64,000 nt of DNA, taken from NCBI RefSeq assembly GCF_028737205.1, contig NZ_JAQZAL010000001.1:186001-250000 (forward strand). The letters are read 5' to 3'. Shown in pieces: positions 39,670 to 47,967 of this stretch (position 1 is its first letter; each line of letters begins with the position of its first letter). The stretch comes from Actinomycetospora lutea. GTDB taxonomy: Bacteria > Actinomycetota > Actinomycetes > Mycobacteriales > Pseudonocardiaceae. The notes beneath the pieces are model-generated. The model saw only the letters and a program-made list of their open reading frames with translations, had not been told where the DNA came from and did not search any database. The position numbers and the translations under genes are program-made.

Positions 39670-41721
39670 GTGTCCTCGCTCGCCCCGCCCCAGCCCCTCG
39701 TCGCCGACAGCGTGCGGGTGACGGCGGGCACCACCGCGGGGCAGGCGGTCCGCGAGGCGGGCCTGCCGACCAGCGGGCCGCAGACGGTGGTGGTGGTCCG
39801 CGACCCCGACGGGGCGCTCAGGGACCTCGCCTGGAGCCCGGCGGAGGCCGTCGACGTCACGCCCGTGCCCGCCGACACCGAGGACGGCCGCGCGGTCATC
39901 CGCCACTCGGCGGCGCACGTGCTCGCGCAGGCGGTCCAGCAGCTCTTCCCCGAGGCGAAGCTCGGCATCGGCCCCCCGGTCACCGACGGCTTCTACTACG
40001 ACTTCGCCGTCGACCGTCCCTTCACGCCCGAGGACCTCGAGGCCCTCGAGAAGGCGATGCGCAAGATCATCAAGGCGAAGCAGCGGTTCGTGCGCCGCGA
40101 GTACGCCTCGCTCGAGGACGCGCGCGAGGAGCTGGCCGGCGAGCCGTTCAAGCTGGAGCTGGTCGACCTCAAGGGGTCGGTCGACACCAGCGAGGTCATG
40201 GAGGTGGGGGAGGGGAACCTCACCGCCTACGACAACGTGCACGCCCACACCGGCGAGCGCGTCTGGGGCGACCTCTGCCGCGGCCCGCACATCCCGACCA
40301 CGGGCTTCATCCCGGCGTTCAAGATCACGCGCAGCGCCGCCGCCTACTGGCGCGGCGACCAGCGCAACGCGCAGCTGCAGCGGATCTACGGGACGGCGTG
40401 GGAGTCGCCGGAGGCCCAGGACGCCTACCTGGAGCGGATCGCCGAGGCCGAGCGCCGCGACCACCGCCGCCTGGGCGCCGAGCTCGACCTGTTCAGCTTC
40501 CCCGACGAGATCGGCTCGGGCCTGCCGGTCTTCCACCCCAAGGGCGGGATCGTCCGCAAGGAGCTCGAGGACTACAGCCGCCGGCGCCACGCCGAGGCCG
40601 GCTACGAGTTCGTCAACACCCCGCACGCCACCAAGGGCGAGCTGTTCGAAGTCTCGGGCCACCTCGACTGGTACCGCGAGGGCATGTTCCCCGCGATGCA
40701 CCTCGACGCCGAGTACGGCGACGACGGCGAGCTCAAGCGGCAGGGCATCGACTACTACCTCAAGCCGATGAACTGCCCGATGCACAACCTGATCTACCGG
40801 GCGCGCGGACGGTCCTACCGCGAGCTGCCGCTGCGGTTGTTCGAGTTCGGGACGGTGTACCGCTACGAGAAGTCCGGCGTGGTGCACGGACTGACCCGCG
40901 CCCGCGGCTTCACCCAGGACGACGCGCACATCTACTGCACGCGCGAGCAGATGCGCGACGAGATCCGCTCGCTGCTGGCGTTCGTGCTCGACCTGCTGCG
41001 CGACTACGGGCTCGACGACTTCTACCTCGAGCTCTCCACCCGCAACCCCGAGAAGTCGATCGGCTCGGACGAGGCGTGGGACGAGGCGACCGACGTGCTG
41101 CGCGAGGTCGCCGAGGGCGCGGGGCTCGACCTCGTGCTCGACCCCGGCGGCGCCGCGTTCTACGCCCCGAAGATCTCGGTGCAGGCCAAGGACGCGATCG
41201 GGCGCACCTGGCAGATGTCGACGATCCAGGTCGACCTCATGCTCCCCGACCGCTTCGAGCTCGAGTACACGGCGCCCGACGGCTCGCGGCAGCGGCCGGT
41301 GATGATCCACCGCGCGCTGTTCGGGTCGATCGAGCGCTTCTTCGGCGTGCTCACCGAGCACTACGCGGGCGCCTTCCCGGCCTGGCTCGCGCCGGTGCAG
41401 GTCGTCGGCATCCCCGTCTCGGGCGACCAGACGTCCTACGTCACCGAGGTCCTCGACCGGCTGCGGGCCGAGGGCCTGCGCGTCGAGGTCGACGCCTCCG
41501 ACGACCGGATGCAGAAGAAGATCCGGACGCACACCCTGCAGAAGGTGCCGTTCCTGCTGCTCGCCGGAGGCAAGGACGTCGACGCCGGCGCGGTGTCGTT
41601 CCGGTTCCGCGACGGCTCGCAGCGCAACGCGGTGCCCGTCGACGACGCCGTGGCGGCGGTCGTCGACTGGGTGCGCCGCCGCGAGAACGCCTCACCCGAC
41701 GCGGAGAAGTTCGCACGCTGA
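39670..41721 (+). CDS. thrS: threonyl-tRNA synthetase
   Basis: 683 residues from GTG 39670, with GGAGGAGGG upstream. Domains in order: TGS (1-65), editing domain ('[35 protein letters not shown]', about 77-112, read in parts; zinc-like HxxxH), class II catalytic core with '[28 protein letters not shown]' (Cys/His zinc site, about 362) and '[14 protein letters not shown]' (motif 2), '[17 protein letters not shown]' (motif 3, about 545) and an anticodon-binding end ('[21 protein letters not shown]'). Charges tRNA-Thr. Its stop overlaps the HIT gene start (TGATG), as in the conserved actinobacterial thrS-HIT-pgsA series. Confidence 0.97.
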   Translation: MSSLAPPQPLVADSVRVTAGTTAGQAVREAGLPTSGPQTVVVVRDPDGALRDLAWSPAEAVDVTPVPADTEDGRAVIRHSAAHVLAQAVQQLFPEAKLGIGPPVTDGFYYDFAVDRPFTPEDLEALEKAMRKIIKAKQRFVRREYASLEDAREELAGEPFKLELVDLKGSVDTSEVMEVGEGNLTAYDNVHAHTGERVWGDLCRGPHIPTTGFIPAFKITRSAAAYWRGDQRNAQLQRIYGTAWESPEAQDAYLERIAEAERRDHRRLGAELDLFSFPDEIGSGLPVFHPKGGIVRKELEDYSRRRHAEAGYEFVNTPHATKGELFEVSGHLDWYREGMFPAMHLDAEYGDDGELKRQGIDYYLKPMNCPMHNLIYRARGRSYRELPLRLFEFGTVYRYEKSGVVHGLTRARGFTQDDAHIYCTREQMRDEIRSLLAFVLDLLRDYGLDDFYLELSTRNPEKSIGSDEAWDEATDVLREVAEGAGLDLVLDPGGAAFYAPKISVQAKDAIGRTWQMSTIQVDLMLPDRFELEYTAPDGSRQRPVMIHRALFGSIERFFGVLTEHYAGAFPAWLAPVQVVGIPVSGDQTSYVTEVLDRLRAEGLRVEVDASDDRMQKKIRTHTLQKVPFLLLAGGKDVDAGAVSFRFRDGSQRNAVPVDDAVAAVVDWVRRRENASPDAEKFAR

Positions 41722-42326
41722 TGACCGGTGATGTGACCGGGGAGAGCACCGACCTCGACGAGCTGTGGGGAGCCGGGACCCCCGACGGCTTCCGGCGCCT
41801 GTGGGCGCCCCACCGCATGGCCTACATCGCGGGGGAGACCGGCACCGGGCAGGTCGAGGGCGGCGGCTGCCCGCTGTGCCGCATCCCGACGCTCACCGAC
41901 GAGGACGGCCTGGTCCTGCACCGCGGCGAGCGCGTGTACGCGGTGCTCAACCTGCACCCGTACAACCCGGGCCACCTCATGGTCGTGCCCTACCGCCACG
42001 TCGCCGGGCTCGACGAGCTCGACCCGGAGGAGTCCGCCGAGCTGGTCGGCGTCACCCAGCAGGCGGTGCGGGCGCTGCGCGCGGTCGCCGCGCCGCACGG
42101 GTTCAACGTCGGCATCAACCTCGGCCACGTCGCCGGCGGCTCGCTCGCCGACCACCTGCACCAGCACGTCGTGCCGCGCTGGGGCGGCGACGCCAACTTC
42201 ATCACCGTGGTCGGGCAGACCAAGGTGATCCCGCAGCTGCTGGCGGAGACGCGGAGCCGGCTGGCGGCGGCCTGGGCCGGAGACGGAGCGCAGCGGAGCC
42301 CGACCCGTCGGACCGAGCCCCGATGA
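41721..42326 (+). CDS. HIT-family hydrolase/phosphorylase (Ap4A phosphorylase-like)
   Basis: 201 residues. 'GGCPLCRIPTL' gives a CxxC-type zinc pair near residue 50, and the histidine triad is 'DHLHQHVVPRWGGD' (about 150). The counterpart in M. tuberculosis (Rv2613c), in the same gene order, is an Ap4A phosphorylase, so hydrolysis or phosphorolysis of dinucleoside polyphosphates made by aminoacyl-tRNA synthetases is likely. The last 15 residues derive from a copy of the dispersed repeat. Its stop overlaps pgsA (ATGA). Confidence 0.92.
   Translation: MTGDVTGESTDLDELWGAGTPDGFRRLWAPHRMAYIAGETGTGQVEGGGCPLCRIPTLTDEDGLVLHRGERVYAVLNLHPYNPGHLMVVPYRHVAGLDELDPEESAELVGVTQQAVRALRAVAAPHGFNVGINLGHVAGGSLADHLHQHVVPRWGGDANFITVVGQTKVIPQLLAETRSRLAAAWAGDGAQRSPTRRTEPR
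42279..42310 (+). repeat. dispersed ~30-bp repeat (copy C) at the 3' end of the HIT gene
   Basis: GGAGACGGAGCGCAGCGGAG followed by CCCGACC matches copy A at all but one base over this part. It encodes the 'GDGAQRSPTRR' end of the HIT protein, just before pgsA. Confidence 0.6.
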
Positions 42327-43009
42327 TCAATCAGTGGGCGCGCGCCGCGATGAAGGGCGGCGTCGAGCCGACCGCGGCGTGGCTGGTCCGCCGCGGGGTG
42401 CACCCGGACGTCGTGACGGTGGTCGGCACGGTCGCCTCGACCGCGTCGGCGCTGTGGCTCATCCCCACCGGGCACCTGTTCGCGGCGTCGCTGGTGGTGT
42501 GCGCGTTCGCGATGCTCGACGTGCTCGACGGGGCGATGGCCCGGGCGCGGGGTGTGGCGAGCCCGTTCGGCGGCGTGCTCGACTCGGTCGGCGACCGGCT
42601 CGTCGACGGCGCGGTGTTCGCCGGCATCACGTGGTGGGCGTTCGGCGTCGACCGCCCGCTGCTCGCGGGGCTCGCGCTCGCCTGCCTGATCACCGGCCAG
42701 CTGATCTCCTACATCAAGGCGCGCGCCGAGGCCGCCGGGCTGCGCGCCGACGGCGGGCTCGTGGAGCGCGCCGAGCGCCTCATCCTCGGGCTCGCCGGAG
42801 TCGGGCTGGTCGGGCTCGGCGTGCCCTACGCCCTCGACGTCGCGCTCTGGCTGCTGGCGGTGGGATCGGTGATCACGATCGGGCAGCGCGTGGTGGCCGT
42901 GTGGCGCAGCGCCCGCGACCAGTACGGCGCGGCGACCGGGCACACGCACCCGACCGACGGCCCCGCACCGGGGCGGCCGGCCACCCCCGACAACGGCACA
43001 GTCGCGTGA
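42323..43009 (+). CDS. pgsA: phosphatidylinositol phosphate synthase
   Basis: 228 residues with six hydrophobic segments. The CDP-alcohol phosphotransferase motif 'DVLDGAMARARGVASPFGGV' plus 'LDSVGDR' (D-x2-DG-x2-AR-x8-G-x3-D-x3-D) lies at about residues 66-92. By gene order it matches Rv2612c, which joins CDP-diacylglycerol and inositol-phosphate to make phosphatidylinositol phosphate, the precursor of phosphatidylinositol and PIMs. It overlaps both neighbours by 4 nt (ATGA, GTGA). Confidence 0.93.
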   Translation: MINQWARAAMKGGVEPTAAWLVRRGVHPDVVTVVGTVASTASALWLIPTGHLFAASLVVCAFAMLDVLDGAMARARGVASPFGGVLDSVGDRLVDGAVFAGITWWAFGVDRPLLAGLALACLITGQLISYIKARAEAAGLRADGGLVERAERLILGLAGVGLVGLGVPYALDVALWLLAVGSVITIGQRVVAVWRSARDQYGAATGHTHPTDGPAPGRPATPDNGTVA

Positions 43010-43926
43010 CGACCACGGCGGACGCCCCGGCCGCGCTCTCGCTCGGCGAGCGGGCCAGCGACCTCGGCTACGCGGCGGGCTGGCGGCTGGTCCGCGCGGT
43101 GCCCGAGCCGGCGGCGCGGTGGGCGTTCCGGGCGGCCGCCGACCTCGCCGCCCGCCGGGGCGGGCGGGGCACGCAGCGGCTGCGCGCCAACCTCGGGCGC
43201 GTGCGCCCCGACCTCGACGCCGACGGTCTCGACGCCCTCACCGCCGCCGGCCTGCGCTCCTACGCCCGCTATTGGCGCGAGGCCTTCCGCCTGCCCGCGA
43301 TGGACCACGCGGCCCTCGCGCGCCGGCCGGTGGTCGAGGGTCAGGAGCACCTCGACGAGGCCCTCGCCGCCGGGCGCGGGGTGGTCGTCGCGCTGCCCCA
43401 CTCGGGCAACTGGGACATGGCGGGGCTCTGGCTGGTCGCGCACTCCGGCCCGTTCACCACGGTCGTCGAGCGGCTCAAGCCCGAGTCGCTGTACGAGCGC
43501 TTCGTCGCGTACCGCGAGTCGCTGGGCTTCGAGATCCTGCCGATGACCGGCGGCGAGGCCCCGGTGCGCGGGCTCGTGCGGTCGCTGCGCGCCGGGAAGG
43601 TCGTGTGCCTGGTCGCCGACCGCGACCTCTCCGCCTCCGGCGTCCCCGTGACCTTCTTCGGCGGGCCGGCCTCCCTGCCGCCCGGCCCGGCCTCGCTCGC
43701 CGCGAGCACCGGCGCCGCGCTCCTGCCGGTGGGCCTGTGGTTCACCGAGGACCCGATGACGGGGGAGGAGGGCTGGCACTTCCGCATCCACCCGCCGGTC
43801 GGTGTCCCCGACCGCGCCGCCGTCTCCGTCGCCACCCAGCGCGTCGCCGACGCCTTCGCCGGCGACATCGCCGAACACCCCGAGGACTGGCACATGCTCC
43901 AGCGCGTGTGGCGCGACCTGCCGTGA
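43006..43926 (+). CDS. phosphatidylinositol mannoside acyltransferase (PatA-like)
   Basis: 306 residues from GTG 43006. Of the LPLAT/HtrB type: 'VVVALPHSGNWDMAGLWLVAHSG' (H-x4-D motif, about 128), 'VCLVADRDLSASGVPVTFFGGPASLPPGPASLA' (about 203-235, read in parts). The Rv2611c homologue acylates the mannose of PIM1/PIM2. It is the last gene of the series here before the inserted block; pimA, normally next, lies 9.9 kb further on. Confidence 0.9.
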   Translation: MTTTADAPAALSLGERASDLGYAAGWRLVRAVPEPAARWAFRAAADLAARRGGRGTQRLRANLGRVRPDLDADGLDALTAAGLRSYARYWREAFRLPAMDHAALARRPVVEGQEHLDEALAAGRGVVVALPHSGNWDMAGLWLVAHSGPFTTVVERLKPESLYERFVAYRESLGFEILPMTGGEAPVRGLVRSLRAGKVVCLVADRDLSASGVPVTFFGGPASLPPGPASLAASTGAALLPVGLWFTEDPMTGEEGWHFRIHPPVGVPDRAAVSVATQRVADAFAGDIAEHPEDWHMLQRVWRDLP

Positions 43927-43930
43927 GTGC

Positions 43931-44668
43931 TCAGGGCGCGGGGGTGCGCCCGGCCGCGATCCGCGACCACTGCGCGGCCGGACGCCCGTCGAGACAGAAG
44001 TCGCTGCCGTCGACGACGACCGGCTGCGGCCAGCCGGCGGGGGAGTCCTCCCACGGCTCGCCGCGCCCGTAGACCGTCATGTCGAGCAGGCCGGTGGTGG
44101 GGGCCATGACCTCCACGCCGCGCCCGCGGGTCCGGTACGTCTCGTACACACGGTCCCCCACGCGCAGGAAGGCCAGCAGCGCGAACCCGCCGTCCAGCTC
44201 CAGCGCCTCCTGCCCGGCCGCGTCGATCGCGTACCAGGGCGCCTCCAGGCCGAGGAAGTCGCGGTAGCGCACGCTGTCCGCGTAGGGCCCCTGGGCGATC
44301 GTCGCGTACGTGACCCCGCGGGCGTGCAGGTAGGCGAGCTCGCGCACCTGGCTGTTGAAGTAGGTGCACCCCGGGCACTGCTCGGCGGCCGAGTGCCCGG
44401 CGTGCCACATGTGGCAGTAGGCGACGAGGCGGGCGCGGCCCTCGAACGCGGCCAGCAGCGTCGTCGGCCCGTCCGCGCCGGTTAGCGGCCGGGCGGCGTC
44501 CACCTCCACCATCGGCAGGCGCCGGCGGGCCGCGGCGATCGCGTCGCCCGCGCGGGTGTGCGCCTTCTCCCGGGCGAGCAGCGCGTCGCGCGCCTCCTGC
44601 CACGTGGCGCGGTCCACGACGGGCGGCAGGGCCGTGCCCTCGGTGTCGATCACGGCGTCAACGGTCAT
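43931..44668 (-). CDS. DUF899-family thioredoxin-like protein, copy 2
   Basis: 245 residues. It shares with copy 1 the opening 'LPPVVDRATWQEARDALLAREKAHTRAGDAIAAARRRLPM' pattern (15-55) and the 'QCPGCTYFNSQVRELAYLHARG' region (about 100-122) with a CxxC motif. The reaction is unknown. Its start overlaps the ArsR stop by 11 nt, so it is the third gene of an SRPBCC-ArsR-DUF899 operon. It ends 5 nt from the convergent acyltransferase gene without a visible terminator. Confidence 0.85.
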   Translation of the reverse strand: MTVDAVIDTEGTALPPVVDRATWQEARDALLAREKAHTRAGDAIAAARRRLPMVEVDAARPLTGADGPTTLLAAFEGRARLVAYCHMWHAGHSAAEQCPGCTYFNSQVRELAYLHARGVTYATIAQGPYADSVRYRDFLGLEAPWYAIDAAGQEALELDGGFALLAFLRVGDRVYETYRTRGRGVEVMAPTTGLLDMTVYGRGEPWEDSPAGWPQPVVVDGSDFCLDGRPAAQWSRIAAGRTPAP

Positions 44669-45047
44669 GGTGACCTCCTGGGTCGTTCTCCGGTGTGTCG
44701 GTGCTGTCGAGGTGGGCGACGAGCGCGTCGAGGCGGTCGTCCCAGTCGCGGGCGAGGGCGGCGAGGAACTGCTGGGCCACGCGCATCGGCGCGGACCGCA
44801 GCCGGAAGCGCACGCGGCGCCGCTCGCCCGGTTCGGCGGTGACCAGGCCCGCGTCGGCGAGCAGGGTCAGGTGCTTGGCGATCGCCTGCCGGGAGATCGG
44901 CAGGCGCGCCGCGAGGTCGGTGGCGGTGGCGGGCCCGTCCGCGGCGAGCGCGGCGAGGACGGCCCGCCGCGTCGGGTCCGCGAGCGCGACGAACACCTGC
45001 TCGGCGACCGCCTCGGGGTCGGGCCCGGGGGCCGGGTCAGGCGGCAT
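44658..45047 (-). CDS. ArsR-family regulator
   Basis: 129 residues from ATG 45047, overlapping the SRPBCC stop by 11 nt. The winged helix is at 'VFVALADPTRRAVLAALAADGPATATDLAARLPISRQAIAKHLTLLADAGLV' (about 18-70, read in parts). No metal-binding Cys is present, as in the ArsR subgroup encoded beside AHSA1/SRPBCC proteins. The double inverted repeat at 45563-45603 is the probable binding site for autoregulation. Confidence 0.9.
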   Translation of the reverse strand: MPPDPAPGPDPEAVAEQVFVALADPTRRAVLAALAADGPATATDLAARLPISRQAIAKHLTLLADAGLVTAEPGERRRVRFRLRSAPMRVAQQFLAALARDWDDRLDALVAHLDSTDTPENDPGGHHDR

Positions 45048-45543
45048 CGAGGTACGCGACGAGCTCGCCGAGCTCGTGGGTCCAGCCGTCGCTGTGCGAC
45101 GCGTAGCCGGCACGGTGGTCGTCGTCGGAGAGCTGGGCGAAGCCGGACTCGACGAGGTGGAGCCGGGTCCCCGTCGGCGTCGGCTCGAGGGTGAAGTCGA
45201 CGTACGTGCGCCGCGGGTCCTCGCGCGCGACGCCGTCGACGCGCCAGGTGAAGCCGAGGACGCGGGCCTCCTCGACGCGCTCGACGCGGATCTCGGCGGT
45301 GGTGTCCCCGGATGCGTCCCCGGATGTGTCCCCGGATGCGTCCCTGGATGTGTCCCCGGATGTGTCCCCGGATGCCTCCCCGCCGGTCCAGACGACCTCG
45401 GCGCGCCCGCCGGGCCGCAGGTCGATCGCGGCCCGGTCGCCCAACCAGGACCGCAGACCCTCGGCGGTGGTCAGGGCGCGCCAGACGACCTCGGGGCGGT
45501 GGGCGAGCTCCACCGTGCGTTCGATGCGGTCGGGGAATCCCAC
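45037..45543 (-). CDS. SRPBCC (AHSA1-like) protein with a variable SGDT repeat
   Basis: 168 residues from GTG 45543. 'VELAHRPEVVWRALTTAEGLRSWLGDRAAIDLRPGGRAEVVW' (10-52, read in parts) and 'TRLHLVESGF' with 'HSDGWTHELGELVAYL' at the end are typical of AHSA1-like START proteins, which form a deep ligand cavity. Between strands the protein carries six 4-residue units (SGDT/SGDA/SRDA), encoded by a 12-bp tandem repeat. The repeat is in frame, so copy-number change lengthens a loop rather than breaking the gene. First gene of the SRPBCC-ArsR-DUF899 operon. Confidence 0.88.
   Translation of the reverse strand: MGFPDRIERTVELAHRPEVVWRALTTAEGLRSWLGDRAAIDLRPGGRAEVVWTGGEASGDTSGDTSRDASGDTSGDASGDTTAEIRVERVEEARVLGFTWRVDGVAREDPRRTYVDFTLEPTPTGTRLHLVESGFAQLSDDDHRAGYASHSDGWTHELGELVAYLDAA
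45301..45372 (-). repeat. 12-bp tandem repeat (six units) inside the SRPBCC gene
   Basis: Six units of the form TGTGTCCCCGGA or TGCGTCCCCGGA run from 45301 to 45372, with a seventh degenerate unit to 45384. Each encodes four residues on the minus strand. Confidence 0.85.
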
Positions 45544-45562
45544 GGCGCCTCCTCGACGAGTA

Positions 45563-45603
45563 GCAACTGGACGGTTGCGAAAATATGGCAACCGAGCAGT
45601 TGC
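45563..45603. promoter_or_regulatory. double operator GCAAC-N6-GTTGC upstream of the SRPBCC-ArsR operon
   Basis: GCAAC-TGGACG-GTTGC lies at 45563-45578 and GCAAC-CGAGCA-GTTGC at 45588-45603, 25 bp apart, with an AT-rich GAAAATAT between them. The two sites have the same arms but different spacers, a strong sign of protein binding. They begin 20 nt before the SRPBCC start. Confidence 0.8.
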
Positions 45604-45692
45604 GTCAAGGCCAGGCCGTCGTCGCGTGAGTGGTGCGTCCGTTCGGGGTAGACGTGACGTGGAGCACACAGGGACGCGCTATCGTTCATCGC

Positions 45693-46892
45693 ATGAACAC
45701 GGTGTCGCGCCCCGGTTCGCCGGCCGGCCTGCGCGACGCGAACCGGCGGCGGGTCCTCGACGCCGTGCGCAGCGGCGGTGCGCCGACCCAGGCCGAGATC
45801 GCCCTGGTCACCGGTCTCGCGCCCGCCACGGTGTCGAACATCGTGCGCGACCTCGGTGCCGCGGGCGTGCTGACCGCGGGCGACGAGGTGCGCGGGGGAC
45901 GCCGTGTCCGCGCCGTCCGTCTCGTCCGCGGTGCCGGGATCGTCGCCGGCATCGACTTCGGCCACCGCCACGTGCGGGTCGCCCTCGCCGACCTCGCCGA
46001 ACCCACGGCGGCGGCCGGGCACCCGGCGCCGCCGCAGCGCACGGAGTTGCGCGCCGACCTCGCCGACGGCCACGGCGTCGCCGACGGCCTCGACGCCGCC
46101 GCCGCCCTGCTCGACGACGCCCTCGGCCGCGCCGGCATCGACCGGGCCGCCCTGCGCGGGGCCGTGGTCGGGCTCCCGGCGCCGCTCGACCTCGCGACCG
46201 GGGCGGTCGGCGCCTCCGGCGTGCTGCCCGGCTGGGTGGGCGTACCGCTGGCCGGGCGGGTGTCGGAGCACCTCGGGGTGCCGAGCTCGGTCGACAACGA
46301 CGCCACCCTCGGCACCCTGGCCGAGCAGCGCTGGGGCGCGCTGAGCGGCGTCGACGACGGCATCTTCCTCAAGCTCTCCGACGGCGTGGGGGCCGGGCTC
46401 GTCCTCGGCGGCCGGCTCTACCGCGGGCCCGACGGGACCGCCGGCGAGATCGGGCACGTGGTGGTCGACCCGGGCGACCGGTTCGCCGCGGTGTGCCGCT
46501 GCGGGCACCGGGGCTGCCTCGAGACGGTGGTGTCGACCCGCACGGTGACGGCGATGCTCGCCCCGCTGCTCGGCGCGCCGCCCACGGTCGCCGAGGTGGT
46601 CGCCCGCGCCCGCGACGGCTACGCGCCGGCGTCGCGCATCCTCGCCGACACCGGGCACCACGTCGGGGTCGCGCTCGCCGGGCTGTGCACGGTGCTCACC
46701 CCGCGTCGCATCGTCGTCGGCGGCGAGCTCGCCCAGGCCGGCGACCTGCTCCTCGCGCCCCTGCACGCCGCCCTCGCGGCCGCCGCGCTCCCCGGCACCA
46801 CGCGGACCGCGGAGGTCGTCGTCGCCGAACTGGCCGAGCACGCCCCCGTCCTGGGGGCCCTCGCGCTCGCCCTCGACCGCTGCGCCGCCTGA
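45693..46892 (+). CDS. ROK-family transcriptional regulator
   Basis: 399 residues. An N-terminal winged helix ('DANRRRVLDAVRSGGAPTQAEIALVTGLAPATVSNIVRDLGAAGVL', about 14-60, read in parts) precedes a ROK sugar-kinase-like domain: 'VAGIDFGHRHVRVALADL', 'NDATLGTLAEQRWG' and the zinc motif 'CRCGHRGCLETVVS' (about 267). ROK repressors such as NagC/XylR bind sugars. It stands 170 nt before otsB and the phosphorylase operon on the same strand and probably controls them. A 16-bp tandem duplication (46891-46922) follows its stop. Confidence 0.9.
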   Translation: MNTVSRPGSPAGLRDANRRRVLDAVRSGGAPTQAEIALVTGLAPATVSNIVRDLGAAGVLTAGDEVRGGRRVRAVRLVRGAGIVAGIDFGHRHVRVALADLAEPTAAAGHPAPPQRTELRADLADGHGVADGLDAAAALLDDALGRAGIDRAALRGAVVGLPAPLDLATGAVGASGVLPGWVGVPLAGRVSEHLGVPSSVDNDATLGTLAEQRWGALSGVDDGIFLKLSDGVGAGLVLGGRLYRGPDGTAGEIGHVVVDPGDRFAAVCRCGHRGCLETVVSTRTVTAMLAPLLGAPPTVAEVVARARDGYAPASRILADTGHHVGVALAGLCTVLTPRRIVVGGELAQAGDLLLAPLHAALAAAALPGTTRTAEVVVAELAEHAPVLGALALALDRCAA

Positions 46893-47061
46893 TCGCTGCC
46901 CCGCCCGATCGCTGCCCCGCCCGGTCACCCGGCTGGCGCGCCGCGCCACGAAGGACGAAGATCACGGCCGCTGTGTTCATCAATTGACGACGTCCCCGGG
47001 CCCGCCCTAGCCTGTGGTTCGCATCACACGACAACGGCGCGCCGAGATGCGGAGGCCCCTG

Positions 47062-47907
47062 GTGACCGTGTCCGCCGACGACTCCGCGACCACGACGGCG
47101 GCCGAGCTGCCGCACGCGCTCGACGCCCCCGAGGTGGCGCAGCGCCTCGACGGCCGGCGTCCCGCCGTGTTCCTCGACTACGACGGCGTCCTCACGCCGA
47201 TCGTGCCGCGCCCCGAGGACGCGATCATGACCGACGAGATGCGGGGGATCCTGCGCTCGCTGGCCGCCCGCTGCCCGGTCTGCATCGTCTCGGGGCGCGA
47301 CCGCGCCGTGGTCGAGCAGCTCAGCGGGGTCACCGACCTCGTGGTCGCCGGCAGCCACGGCTTCGACATCCACGACCCGCAGCGCGGCGTCATCGAGCAC
47401 GAGGCCTCCCGCGGCTGGGAGGGGCTCGTCGCCGAGGTCACCGAGCGGGTCCGGGCGGCGGCCGCGGGGATCGAGGGCGCCCAGGTCGAGCCCAAGCACG
47501 CCTCGGTGGCCGTGCACGACCGCCACGTCGCCCCCGGGGAGCGCCCGCGCGTGGCCGCCCTCGTCGAGGAGGTGCTCGCCGAGCACCCCGGCGAGCTGCG
47601 TGTCACGCCGGGCAAGTTCGTCCACGAGATCCAGCCGAAGATCGACTGGAACAAGGGCAAGGCCGTCGAGCACCTCATCGGGGTCCTCGACCTCGACCAC
47701 CCCGACATCGTGCCGATCTACCTCGGCGACGACATCACCGACGAGGACGCCTTCCGCGCGCTCGCCGGGCGCGGTGACCACGGGACGCCCGGTCTGGGCA
47801 TCCTCGTGATCGACCCGGCCGACGCCGCCGACCGGGAGACCGCCGCGACGGCCGTGCTGGCCACGGTCGACGAGGTCGGCCGCTTCCTCGACGGCCTGGC
47901 CCGGTGA
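47062..47907 (+). CDS. otsB: trehalose-6-phosphate phosphatase
   Basis: 281 residues from GTG 47062 (GGAGG at 47051-47055), with upstream GTG/ATG starts less likely. HAD motifs: 'AVFLDYDGVLTPIV' (about 36), 'CIVSGRDRAVVEQL' (about 75), 'VTPGKFVHEIQPKIDWNKGKAV' read in two parts (about 180) and 'PIYLGDDITDEDAF' (about 218). It removes phosphate from trehalose-6-phosphate. It is followed by GH65, beta-PGM and glucokinase genes; in M. tuberculosis Rv2006 the HAD, OtsB-like and GH65 domains are fused in one protein. Confidence 0.9.
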   Translation: MTVSADDSATTTAAELPHALDAPEVAQRLDGRRPAVFLDYDGVLTPIVPRPEDAIMTDEMRGILRSLAARCPVCIVSGRDRAVVEQLSGVTDLVVAGSHGFDIHDPQRGVIEHEASRGWEGLVAEVTERVRAAAAGIEGAQVEPKHASVAVHDRHVAPGERPRVAALVEEVLAEHPGELRVTPGKFVHEIQPKIDWNKGKAVEHLIGVLDLDHPDIVPIYLGDDITDEDAFRALAGRGDHGTPGLGILVIDPADAADRETAATAVLATVDEVGRFLDGLAR

Positions 47908-47967
47908 GCCCGTGAGCCAGGTGAGCCCGACCCTCCCGCCGCCCGTCCTACGAGTACGGAGACGTCC

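Noticed and set aside
45301-45384. Short regular repeats considered as a CRISPR array
   Set aside because: Units are 12 bp without spacers and keep the SRPBCC reading frame, so this is a coding VNTR.
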